Position numbers and translations under genes: made by a program. A stretch of 59,941 nt of DNA from Desulfococcaceae bacterium HSG9 (lineage in GTDB: Bacteria > Desulfobacterota > Desulfobacteria > Desulfobacterales > JAUCGF01). Where the stretch lies: the NCBI GenBank assembly GCA_030378005.1, contig JAUCGF010000099.1:1-59941 (forward strand). Reading direction: 5' to 3'. Shown piece by piece: positions 35,928-44,351 of this stretch (its first letter is position 1; each line of letters begins with the position of its first letter). The notes beneath the pieces are model-generated. The model was not told the origin of the DNA. It did not search any database and was given only the letters and a program-made list of their open reading frames with translations.

Positions 35928-36695
35928 TTACTGAATCAGAAAGAAACCAAGATGCTTTTTATCTTCGTTTATCATGTTAATAAACGACATTCCCAGACGA
36001 ATTGAGTCTTCGTTCACGCCTTGATCCAAATTTGAAATGGCGGCAGTCATTTTTAGTTCCTGATTATCCGCCAGATATATATTTAGCATAAATTCATCTC
36101 CTGGCATGTAGGAAAGAATAACTGCATTCAATGCACTTACTTCAATATGTAAGCCGCCTCTGCTAATATCAATGACCCGGCCCTCCAATGTGATACGCTT
36201 CGGGTTGTCGAGTGGTTGGTAGAAACATTTCAAATTGACCTTTTTACGATAATATTTACGATTTTCTTTATGCTTCACAGATGTTTTATAAGCCGTACCA
36301 TTTGTCGCTTCTTTTTTCTTAAATTTTAGAACGATGGTATTCATTCTAACTAAGCGTTTTATTGCTTGCCCTGCAATCAGTTTAAAAATAGCAGGCATCT
36401 TTTGATACGCATTTCTGATTATGACAGGGTGCCATGCTTCGATGACACAATTTTCAATTGCCCGGACCGAGGCTGTTCGAGGCGCAGTGTTACCAGAAAT
36501 AAAAGACATGCCCCCGATAAGATCACCAGGTCCCTGAGTGGCAACTTTGATCTCTTGTTTATCTGAATTAACAAAAATTTCGACTTTACCACTTATGATT
36601 GCATAGATAGAAATTCCAAAATCACCCTCTTTAATTATCAAATCGCCTGGGGCATATTCAAGGCGAACCATTGCAGAAGAATTATTTGTTTTCAT
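35928..36695 (-). CDS. cNMP-binding domain fused to PilZ
   Basis: 255 residues. Residues about 5-125 form a cyclic-nucleotide-binding domain (YAPGDLIIKEGDFGISIYAI, then GPGDLIGGMSFISGNTAPRTAS, where GG replaces the usual GE). Residues about 145-250 form a PilZ domain with the c-di-GMP signature RKYYR and DISRGGLHIE. The protein could therefore respond to both cAMP and c-di-GMP, or use the first domain for protein contact. There is no DNA-binding or catalytic domain. It lies in the same orientation as the neighbouring cNMP protein and 2 kb from the cyclase. Confidence 0.85.
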   Translation of the reverse strand: MKTNNSSAMVRLEYAPGDLIIKEGDFGISIYAIISGKVEIFVNSDKQEIKVATQGPGDLIGGMSFISGNTAPRTASVRAIENCVIEAWHPVIIRNAYQKMPAIFKLIAGQAIKRLVRMNTIVLKFKKKEATNGTAYKTSVKHKENRKYYRKKVNLKCFYQPLDNPKRITLEGRVIDISRGGLHIEVSALNAVILSYMPGDEFMLNIYLADNQELKMTAAISNLDQGVNEDSIRLGMSFINMINEDKKHLGFFLIQ

Positions 36696-37001
36696 TGTAT
36701 ATGAATCCTTTTGATTCTCAGAGCTAGCTTTAAAACGAAAATGGAAGCCTCAACATCATTATATTAAAGAAAAGCGCTTCAAGGTCAATTTTTGCTTGTA
36801 TGTTCGACCAACACAATATAGCATTAATTTTAAATTATTATAGGGTGTCCTTATTTTATTCTGAAAGCAAATACTCGGACACATTTTATTTGACAGTCAT
36901 TCTGTCTTCTTCAATTCAAATTTTGTATATCAATGAGGTTGATTTTCAGCTATGTATTGCGACTACGTTATTATTAATTTACTGAAAATTGACTGAAACT
37001 A
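36696..37001. other. AT-rich intergenic region
   Basis: 306 bases upstream of both the PilZ-fusion gene and the plus-strand unknown gene. No repeat, RNA gene or clear promoter could be pointed out. Confidence 0.5.
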
Positions 37002-37019
37002 ATGGGAGTCCCTATTAAG

Positions 37020-38510
37020 ATGGATGCCTATTCACCTGAAGACATCGGCGAAATCCAATATATCGTGTACTATAATCAACGTGATTTTTATACACTCACT
37101 TATAACCAGATTAAACAATTGAACAGTGAAATCGAAAGAGCTATAATCAAAAAAGAAGATGAAGCCTACAAAGATAAGAAAATACTGAAATTCAGCAGCC
37201 AAAAGGCAGTTCAGAAAGCAATCGTATTATTCAAATTAAAAATTAATGTTTATTTTAAGGACGAATATATTCAATTAACACATAAGCAAATAGCGGCTTT
37301 TAATAAAAAATATCAAGGTGGCATAAAAAGGATAGCGCACCCTCAATTTGGAAAATGCTTTACCTTTAGCTTTTATGAGGTTGCACAAGCTGCGACTATG
37401 TTTTTTAATCTGACCTATCGCGTCTTCGAACCGGATTCAAGAAAATATCTGGAATTATCATTTCGTGTGATTGAAAGTATTAACAGATATCATGAAAACG
37501 CCATCAGTAAAATCGAGCGATCAGAAATTCAAGGATTCGCATCTAATGCTGTCTTTAATACGCCTTTTGCAATTAACACCGCCTTAGAATTGATGAAATT
37601 CAGTAAAAAAAATGCTATAAATCCCGGAGACAATTTGGTTGAAATTCCCGACCTTGCAGGGAATGTGCATATACTTGATAAGTTGGCATTCCAATATGGA
37701 CATCAGATTGGAACGATATACGTTCCGCCCGGAAAACAAGATTTAACCTTTGCGGGGCTATCCGTAAACAATCAAAAATTTCGGGATGCAAGATTTCCGT
37801 CACTATTGAAAAAATATCTTGCTCGAAGCGTTAGAATAATTGATCTTGATGAAAAAGGGGAATACCATAATGAATATATTTTAAGTCCGGAAGCATTAAA
37901 AGCGGGCTACTTTGCCAGCCTTTTTAGAGAAAACAGGGATGGCCATTTGATATTCCGTGATAACATAACGATTAAAAATCTTATTGAAGAAATGCGCTAT
38001 GAACAGATTTTGCGAACCGAGATGTTTGATACGATTACGGATGTAGCCCTGCCACAAATACATTCTTTAATACGCCCGTCGAACAAAAATTCGTCGTCTT
38101 ATTATGAAGAAGTATCATTAAGCGAAGAAGCGATTCGTTTTGGGTTCATAAACAATCATATATTTGCCAATGAAGACGGCTATTTCCTATTACCCCCCGA
38201 AAAGACAAAAGAAGAATTGGAAAAATTCTCCCAAAAGCCCTCATTGTATAAAATTTTAGAAATTAACAACGGTGCAATAGTATTAGATAACGATCTGATA
38301 ACGGATGCTTACAATAGGTGTAAAAGAGATCATGACTATTATAGAGAAAACAGTTACAATATCGAAAGGGCGTATAATCTCTTAATAAATGATGATCTGT
38401 CTTTTTTTTATTTGAACAGCGGTGATAATTATTTAAATTTTTTGGATAAATATGCACCTACACCATTAGGTAGCAAAAGTTATCAGTTCATTATTCTATT
38501 TAAACCTTAG
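37020..38510 (+). CDS. Unknown protein with three N-terminal internal repeats
   Basis: 496 residues from ATG 37020, which has GGGAG eleven bases upstream; ATG 37002 is also in frame. The first 165 residues hold three related units: YIVYYNQRDFYTLTYNQIKQ, INVYFKDEYIQLTHKQIAAF and TYRVFEPDSRKYLELSFRVI, each followed by a helix with N, spaced about 70 residues apart. The rest shows no motif I know and no signal peptide or membrane span. The DNA is more AT-rich than the housekeeping block beside it, and the gene sits where glyS would be expected after glyQ, so it may be acquired. Confidence 0.7.
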   Translation: MDAYSPEDIGEIQYIVYYNQRDFYTLTYNQIKQLNSEIERAIIKKEDEAYKDKKILKFSSQKAVQKAIVLFKLKINVYFKDEYIQLTHKQIAAFNKKYQGGIKRIAHPQFGKCFTFSFYEVAQAATMFFNLTYRVFEPDSRKYLELSFRVIESINRYHENAISKIERSEIQGFASNAVFNTPFAINTALELMKFSKKNAINPGDNLVEIPDLAGNVHILDKLAFQYGHQIGTIYVPPGKQDLTFAGLSVNNQKFRDARFPSLLKKYLARSVRIIDLDEKGEYHNEYILSPEALKAGYFASLFRENRDGHLIFRDNITIKNLIEEMRYEQILRTEMFDTITDVALPQIHSLIRPSNKNSSSYYEEVSLSEEAIRFGFINNHIFANEDGYFLLPPEKTKEELEKFSQKPSLYKILEINNGAIVLDNDLITDAYNRCKRDHDYYRENSYNIERAYNLLINDDLSFFYLNSGDNYLNFLDKYAPTPLGSKSYQFIILFKP

Positions 38511-38558
38511 CCTGTAAAGTTATAAGTTGTCGCATAACTAATTGTATCTATTTTAAAT

Positions 38559-39434
38559 TTAACTGTTTTTTGGTAATAACGGAAACCCCATAGATTCCCT
38601 TTGCTTGACATAGCCTTCGGCACTGGCGCGGGCAAGATTGCGGATACGCGCAATGTAACCGGTTCTTTCGGAAACACTGATGGCACCGCGCGCATCTAAT
38701 ATATTAAAGGTATGGGAGCATTTCAGGCAATACTCATACGCGGGTATAACCAACCCTTTTTCAATTGTATGTTGCGATTCGGCTTCGTAGCATTTAAAAA
38801 GTTGTAAAAGCATATCAACATCGGCTGCTTCAAAATTATAAACTGATTGTTCCACCTCTTGCTGATGATGCACATCGCCGTAACTGACAGTATCATTCCA
38901 TTTCAGATCATATACGTTATCCACTCCTTGAAGATACATAGCGATACGTTCCAAACCGTAAGTCAGTTCCACCGAAATCGGTTTTAATTCGATACTTCCG
39001 GCCATCTGAAAATAGGTGAATTGTGTTACTTCCATACCATCCAGCCAGACCTCCCATCCCAACCCGGAAGCGCCCAAAGTGGGAGATTCCCAATCATCTT
39101 CGACAAAACGGATATCATGATCCAGCGGATCGACTCCCAGTGCTTTTAAACTATCTAAATATTGTTCCTGAACATCGTCGGGCGATGGCTTTAAAATTAC
39201 CTGATATTGGTAGTAATGTTGCAGTCGGTTAGGATTATCCCCATAGCGCCCATCGGTCGGCCGCCGGGAGGGTTGGACATAAGCCACATTCCAGGGTTCA
39301 GGCCCCAATGATTTTAATGTTGTAAAATAGTGGAATGTTCCCGCACCGACTTGCATGTCATAAGGCTGCACCATCACACACCCTTTTTGCGCCCAAAAAT
39401 GCTCTAAAGTAAAAATTACATCCTGAAAATTCAT
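38559..39434 (-). CDS. glyQ: Glycyl-tRNA synthetase alpha subunit
   Basis: 291 residues, the usual length. Highly conserved GlyQ motifs are visible: [18 protein letters not shown] at the N-terminus, [20 protein letters not shown], and the class II motif [15 protein letters not shown]. It charges tRNA-Gly as part of an alpha2-beta2 enzyme and needs the beta subunit GlyS, normally encoded just downstream. Here the next gene is convergent and unrelated, so glyS must lie elsewhere. It follows a Cys-cluster protein and GHMP kinase in the same orientation. Confidence 0.97.
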   Translation of the reverse strand: MNFQDVIFTLEHFWAQKGCVMVQPYDMQVGAGTFHYFTTLKSLGPEPWNVAYVQPSRRPTDGRYGDNPNRLQHYYQYQVILKPSPDDVQEQYLDSLKALGVDPLDHDIRFVEDDWESPTLGASGLGWEVWLDGMEVTQFTYFQMAGSIELKPISVELTYGLERIAMYLQGVDNVYDLKWNDTVSYGDVHHQQEVEQSVYNFEAADVDMLLQLFKCYEAESQHTIEKGLVIPAYEYCLKCSHTFNILDARGAISVSERTGYIARIRNLARASAEGYVKQRESMGFPLLPKNS

Positions 39435-39488
39435 TATTTTCTCCGTTGTTCTCTTATTTTGATAAAAATTATAAAATCAAAGGTGACA

Positions 39489-40004
39489 TCAATTCCGTTT
39501 AAACCATCTTACCACCTTATTTTTCAGCATTCCCTGTTTATGTAAAAAAATCAACCAAATAAATTTTATAAACTTGCGCTTTAAATGATTAATTTCTTTT
39601 TCAATTGAATATTCATAACCACAAAAGGAAGTTATACATATTTCCGGCATTGAATCAGGTGGAAAAATACACGGCCCTTTGCCATCTTTGAGAAAAATAC
39701 AGTCAGAAGTGTAGAATATGTTTTCATTTTCCAAACATTTTGCAATAGCAGTATGTAGTTCAGGGTTCATCAGTAAGATAAACAAAAAATCATAAAGACT
39801 GATTATAGAATCCGGTTGCAAATTCCGACAGCAAAGCCCATGACATTCTGTTTTGCATTTTAAAAACAGTTTTTTTCCTTTTTGAGTCAGTTTTTCTTCC
39901 GCTCTTTGAATGTCCCGGCCAATTTTTCTTATATTCATTAATGCTTCAGGGTCTAAAGCATTTAAAATTTTTTTAGCTTGGTTGAATTTATATTTAAGCC
40001 CCAT
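39489..40004 (-). CDS. Cys-cluster (YkgJ-like) protein
   Basis: 171 residues from ATG 40004; an ATG at 40058 adds residues read through a palindromic repeat and is less likely. Cysteines form a pattern CKTECHGLCCRN in the first half and later single cysteines (DCIFL, GPCIFP, ICITSFCGYE). This resembles the CxxxCxxCC zinc/iron-binding family that includes YkgJ, whose function is unclear. There is no export signal. It lies between GHMP kinase and glyQ, a position I recall in related genomes. Confidence 0.6.
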   Translation of the reverse strand: MGLKYKFNQAKKILNALDPEALMNIRKIGRDIQRAEEKLTQKGKKLFLKCKTECHGLCCRNLQPDSIISLYDFLFILLMNPELHTAIAKCLENENIFYTSDCIFLKDGKGPCIFPPDSMPEICITSFCGYEYSIEKEINHLKRKFIKFIWLIFLHKQGMLKNKVVRWFKRN

Positions 40005-40012
40005 TTCACTTA

Positions 40013-40080
40013 TCCGGAGTGTAAACTTCAGTTTGCCAGTTCCGATATTTATACACACAAGCTGAAACTTGGATTCCGGG
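40013..40080. repeat. REP-like palindrome, GGAGTGC family
   Basis: GGAGTGTAAACTTCAGTTTG and, inverted, CAAGCTGAAACTTGG flank a short centre just upstream of the Cys-cluster gene. Confidence 0.5.
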
Positions 40081-40112
40081 AAAATGACTCACCATTCTTG
40101 GGCGGTCATCAG

Positions 40113-41183
40113 TTATTGGCTAAAGCGAAGTCCCCCGGAATCAATTTTCATCTCCAACAAACCGGCCGCTTCAATTTCAGCCAGCACATTTTGCCAACTA
40201 TTTTTTAATTTGCTGATATTATCCGGGTCACCCAGCGCCCAAATACAGCCCCCGCCGCCTGCACCTGTAAACCGGGCGCCGCAATCAGTTTGGACAGCCA
40301 GCTTTACCAATCGCCAGCCTATATCATCAAGCACATCCGAAGTCATTTCACAGCGAAGAGCGGTTTCCATATTCATCAGTTGGGCGGATGTTTGGAAATC
40401 CCCTTCTTTCAGAGCACGTCCGAATGTATCCGTTACGTTAATGATTTTTTTCCAATGATTGCGAAATCGGCCGGATACAAATTGACGCACCCAGCGGCTG
40501 TTAATATCTTTTGACGCATGGGGAATTCCGCAAAAAGCTAAAAGTAAATGCGCTTCCAAGTCCTGATACAGGGAATCTGATATAATAATTTGGCGTTTAA
40601 AAAACGGAAAAGTGGGCTGGCCTGTCCAATGCCATAAGTTCACACCTCCAAAAACAGCCGCCAGTTGGTCTTGAAAGCCACAAGGTGCGCCCGCGACGCT
40701 GGCTTCCAGAGCATGCGCCAAGACAGCGATTTCATGTCGGAATTCATTTTCTTGTTCTCTGTCTATAACCTCGCTGTCAATCAGCGCTTTGAACGCGGCT
40801 GTCAAAGCGACCGCCGCTGCCGATGACCCGCCTAAAGCACTACACGGCGGAGAGGATGAATCAATCAAAATATGGATGCCATCAGCACGAAAATAGGCTG
40901 CAATAGCGAACATAAGTCCCAACGGATGATCAAACGGAGCCTCTTCCAGTGTAAATTCGGCGCTATCAAACCCCTTAGAAGATATTTTCACGATACCTTG
41001 GGTATATGGTTCAAGACGTATATATGTTCTCAAACCGATGGCAATATTAAAAGTGCAGGGGTTAAGATGTCTAAGTGGATAATTAAACGTGTTTATATCC
41101 AAGGTGCCGCCCATGTCTAATCGGCATGGTGCGGAAACTTCAATCGGCCTGTTTTCAAGAATTTTCTGAAAGTCAGTTTTCAT
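40113..41183 (-). CDS. GHMP-family sugar kinase
   Basis: 356 residues. The GHMP ATP motif PPCSALGGSSAAAVAL (about 112-127) and the C-terminal glycine motif GARFTGAGGGGCIWAL are clear, as is the N-terminal substrate motif APCRLDMGGTLD. The layout is closest to sugar kinases such as galactokinase-like or heptose 7-phosphate kinases of nucleotide-heptose pathways. No heptose pathway partner genes are near, so the substrate is not known. It belongs to the recO-glyQ row. Confidence 0.8.
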   Translation of the reverse strand: MKTDFQKILENRPIEVSAPCRLDMGGTLDINTFNYPLRHLNPCTFNIAIGLRTYIRLEPYTQGIVKISSKGFDSAEFTLEEAPFDHPLGLMFAIAAYFRADGIHILIDSSSPPCSALGGSSAAAVALTAAFKALIDSEVIDREQENEFRHEIAVLAHALEASVAGAPCGFQDQLAAVFGGVNLWHWTGQPTFPFFKRQIIISDSLYQDLEAHLLLAFCGIPHASKDINSRWVRQFVSGRFRNHWKKIINVTDTFGRALKEGDFQTSAQLMNMETALRCEMTSDVLDDIGWRLVKLAVQTDCGARFTGAGGGGCIWALGDPDNISKLKNSWQNVLAEIEAAGLLEMKIDSGGLRFSQ

Positions 41184-41220
41184 AATAGTAACTTTTAATT
41201 ATCCGTTTTTCCTGACGGAA

Positions 41221-41250
41221 CATGCAAACTGAAGTTTGCACTCCTTATTG
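41221..41250. repeat. REP-like palindrome, GGAGTGC family
   Basis: Contains the palindrome GCAAACTGAAGTTTGC followed by ACTCC, a reverse-orientation member of the same family. Confidence 0.5.
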
Positions 41251-41277
41251 CGATAACTTGCGACTTAAAATTTCATT

Positions 41278-42039
41278 TTAACGTATCTGCCGTAAAAACT
41301 TCAAACTCCGCAATTGTCTGCCTGTATGAAAAGGTACGAAGGTTTCCATAAAAGCAAGGCTCTCTTGCAGTGCCGGAGGAGAAAACCATAGCCGTTGAGC
41401 AGTTTCCAAATTGTGCTGCCCGATCCATTGTAACTGTTTCAGCACACCTTTAGAAAGTGTTAATCGTCCAGTTCCGCCGGATGAACATTCAGGGCATTGC
41501 AGACCGCCCTTGACAAGATCGAATATCAATCGGGTATGCGGCGTTTGCTCCACCGGAATTCCGCATTCACGGCACTGCCGTAAATCAGGGCTAAGGCCGT
41601 TGATGTTTAAAAATTTAAGCTGAAAAAAAACACTTAGCATTTCATCAGATATTTTTCCGCAGTTAAGTGCTTCAAGTGCAAGCAAAAACAGATCATATAG
41701 CTGTGACTGCGTTTTCTTTTCTTCCACCCAGGTGTTAATCAATTCAGCCCAATAACTGGCATACGCGGTTTTCTTGACATCAGTTCTGATATCGACAAAA
41801 GAATGTTTCAAGGCGGCTTCCTGAAGATACATCATCCCCTGACGACGTCCGTTGCTGCAAACAACTTGTAGAACGGAAAAAAGTTCGAGAATAGGGCCAA
41901 AACGTTTAGTGCTTTTTTTAGCGGCCTTGGCGATGATTGAAATTTTGCCCTTATCCGGTGTGAAAAAGCTAATAATGAGATCATTGTCCCCATAATGAAT
42001 CCGGTGCAGCATAATAGCGGTTGTGGTAAAACCGGACAT
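41278..42039 (-). CDS. recO: DNA repair protein RecO
   Basis: 253 residues. The N-terminal OB-fold (TTAIMLHRIHYGDNDLIISF, then KGKISIIAKAAKKS) and the zinc site CRECG ... CPEC in the second half identify RecO. RecO binds single-stranded DNA with RecR and helps load RecA at gaps. It follows the mgtE relic, whose end lies just upstream of its start codon. Confidence 0.93.
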   Translation of the reverse strand: MSGFTTTAIMLHRIHYGDNDLIISFFTPDKGKISIIAKAAKKSTKRFGPILELFSVLQVVCSNGRRQGMMYLQEAALKHSFVDIRTDVKKTAYASYWAELINTWVEEKKTQSQLYDLFLLALEALNCGKISDEMLSVFFQLKFLNINGLSPDLRQCRECGIPVEQTPHTRLIFDLVKGGLQCPECSSGGTGRLTLSKGVLKQLQWIGQHNLETAQRLWFSPPALQESLAFMETFVPFHTGRQLRSLKFLRQIR

Positions 42040-42040
42040 T

Positions 42041-42369
42041 TCAGATACCCAACAGAGCCGTTGCTATTACGAAATAAAAAAATATACTGATAATATCAAT
42101 GGAGGCCGTAACAAAAGGGTCGGTGGCAATCGCCGGAGCAATATTCATGCGGGCACTACCAAAGCGGCCACAAATGACCAGATATTCCGTCGGTTAAGAC
42201 GACTCGTTTCAAATAGTTTATGCTGATATTGAACGGGTAAGGAACCAAATACGACGGACAAATCCGCGCCATGGGTTTTGTTGACGATTTTTTGTAAATG
42301 CGTCGTCGCATCCCGCCGCAACAATCTTTTTATGCTTTCCACCAATATTTTATTGCGATCACTTTGCAT
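42041..42369 (-). pseudogene. mgtE: MgtE magnesium transporter relic with internal deletion
   Basis: From 42369 the reading starts as a normal MgtE N-terminus (MQSDRNKILVESIKRLLRRD, then ATTHLQKIVNKTHGADLSVV and SLPVQYQHKLFE), breaks after about 53 residues, and resumes with the last membrane segment of MgtE in another frame (APAIATDPFVTASIDIIS, then IFFYFVIATALLG). About 350 codons, covering the CBS domains and most of the pore, are missing and there is a frameshift. The gene is dead, yet both ends remain in the place between rodZ and recO. Confidence 0.75.
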
Positions 42370-42418
42370 ATACCTAAAAGCGGGTATTAAATTATTTGTA
42401 TTTTATTTGAAATGTTTG

Positions 42419-43195
42419 TTATAAAGGCGTTTTGAAAGTCAAAGTATGGCTATCCTTATCAGAAACATCCAATATTTTATCGTTTAATAGCAATTTAACA
42501 TTATCCGCACAACCGATGGCAAGTTGCATATATGGAATCACTTCAAATTCAAGGCAGTCACCGCCATTAAGTTTGTAATTTTTAGGAGCAAGCGCATCAG
42601 TTGTCAGGCGTATCCATGTTTTTTCCTTGATAATAATTTTAAGTACCGTCTTTTTGCGGGAATCGTCCGAATCAGTGAATTGAGGGATAGGAATATCCGA
42701 GGTATGTTTGTCGGCTCCATTATTAGATGCAGCCTGCGCAAGAGAACTATCGTCGCTAAACGTCAGCGATTTTATCAGCCTGTAATGCCATGGATGATCG
42801 CTTTCATAAGCGAATTCAGGTAAACTCATGGCATAAACGGAAAATGCAATCGCGCCTACCAGTATGCCGGCCAATGTCGTTAATCGCAACCATGATTTGG
42901 TACGAAGGAAAATAGAAGACGGTTTTAATTCGGTTGGCGAACGTTTTGCATGTTTAGAAATATATCGTCGCACCGCTTCATCCGCATCGGCGTCTATTGC
43001 AACGGCATACGAGCGTATAAAACCCTTGACAAAAACTTCATCGGGCAATTCAGCCGTATTTTCGGCCTCCAATGCAATGAGATATTTCGTACTGATATGG
43101 GTTTTTCGAACCACTGTTTTCATCTGGATATCTTTTTCAAGTCTAAGCGCTCTTAAATAAGGTCCATAAGATAGAGAATTATTCTTTTTTTTCAT
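42419..43195 (-). CDS. RodZ-like helix-turn-helix membrane protein (DUF4115)
   Basis: 258 residues. An N-terminal HTH of the RodZ type (YLRALRLEKDIQMKTVV, then STKYLIALEAENTAELPDEV and FVKGFIRSYA), a basic linker, a membrane span at about 112-130, and a C-terminal DUF4115 beta-domain (IKEKTWIRLTTDALAP). RodZ links MreB to the envelope and guides cell shape. It sits between the surA-like gene and the mgtE relic, all on the minus strand. Confidence 0.85.
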   Translation of the reverse strand: MKKKNNSLSYGPYLRALRLEKDIQMKTVVRKTHISTKYLIALEAENTAELPDEVFVKGFIRSYAVAIDADADEAVRRYISKHAKRSPTELKPSSIFLRTKSWLRLTTLAGILVGAIAFSVYAMSLPEFAYESDHPWHYRLIKSLTFSDDSSLAQAASNNGADKHTSDIPIPQFTDSDDSRKKTVLKIIIKEKTWIRLTTDALAPKNYKLNGGDCLEFEVIPYMQLAIGCADNVKLLLNDKILDVSDKDSHTLTFKTPL

Positions 43196-43219
43196 AATAC
43201 TAAAAGCAACCTATTCATT

Positions 43220-44221
43220 TTATTGTTGTATTTTAATATGGGAACGGGAGCGTAACTCATCAAGCCACGCTGCAAATTTGCGGTTAACAATTTCATTGTA
43301 TAGTTTTTCTTCAATCTCAGGGGAAACATCCGCCATAGTTTTTTCCGCCAGATTTTCAATCGATTTGATATAAAATAGCTGGAAGCCGGTTTCAGCATTG
43401 ATCACTTGAGTTATATCACCGGCACGCAAGCCCTCAATCGCTTTCTGTAGTTTAGGTGCCAAAGTGCTATATGGAAACATGCCCAAATCACCGCCATCGA
43501 CCAAACGATACGGCTTATAAGATTCAAGAAGTTCATTGAAAGCCTCGCCATGCAAAAATTTTGAACGCACATCCTCCATTTGGCGATAAATTTCCTGTTT
43601 TTGCTCTTCAGTGGCAAGAGGAGGGACACTCATTATGATATTCCAGAGATGATACTTACGATTATCATCCAAGTCTCCCTTATGTTTTTCATAGTAGGCT
43701 TTAATATCATCATCCGTAATGATAACTTTGGATCTCACTTCAAGATTAACCAAGCGCCTTCTAAGGATTTGCTCTTTGATAGTTTGGCGATACGCCAACA
43801 TTGTCATACCCTGGGCTTTTAACCCTTCGCGAAGTTTCTCTTCCGTGAGATAATTGGTTTCTTTGATTTTTTCGATGGCGGCATTGACCTCATTTGCACC
43901 CACGGTTATTTTAGCGCGTTTAACCTCCTGATCCGTCAGCTTATCGTCAACCATTCTCTTGATGATATCTTGCCTGAGTTTAAAAAGCATTTCATGCTCC
44001 TTTTCGCTCATATAGTTCATGCTTTTTATTTTTTCACGATACGGCGCTTCAGCCTGTTCAAGTTCCGAAAGCGTGATGATATCATCATTAACAATCGCGA
44101 CAATCCGGTCAACAACTTCAGCGGCGATGACGGCGTTTGCTACTGTCAAATAAAGGAAAAAGTTAAAAAACAGATAGTATCTGAAACCATTGAGTATGTT
44201 TGGTTCGATTAATTTTTTCAT
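43220..44221 (-). CDS. SurA-like periplasmic peptidyl-prolyl isomerase
   Basis: 333 residues. A signal segment lies at about 15-33. A SurA N-terminal chaperone domain (DRIVAIVNDDIITLSELEQ) covers about 38-170, and a parvulin-type rotamase domain about 175-290 (GEAFNELLESYKPYRLVDGG, then GDLGMF and GDITQVINAETGFQLFYI). It is expected to escort outer-membrane proteins in the periplasm. It lies between mfd and rodZ in the same orientation. Confidence 0.9.
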   Translation of the reverse strand: MKKLIEPNILNGFRYYLFFNFFLYLTVANAVIAAEVVDRIVAIVNDDIITLSELEQAEAPYREKIKSMNYMSEKEHEMLFKLRQDIIKRMVDDKLTDQEVKRAKITVGANEVNAAIEKIKETNYLTEEKLREGLKAQGMTMLAYRQTIKEQILRRRLVNLEVRSKVIITDDDIKAYYEKHKGDLDDNRKYHLWNIIMSVPPLATEEQKQEIYRQMEDVRSKFLHGEAFNELLESYKPYRLVDGGDLGMFPYSTLAPKLQKAIEGLRAGDITQVINAETGFQLFYIKSIENLAEKTMADVSPEIEEKLYNEIVNRKFAAWLDELRSRSHIKIQQ

Positions 44222-44351
44222 TAACGTTTCCGAATGGCGCGAATCATGAATAATTTATAGACTTTCCCAAAATCCCCTGATTTTAAAATATCATTAAAAT
44301 TATGAATCGCATTTAATTTATTAATAGGATGATGACTCTGTTAATATAATC

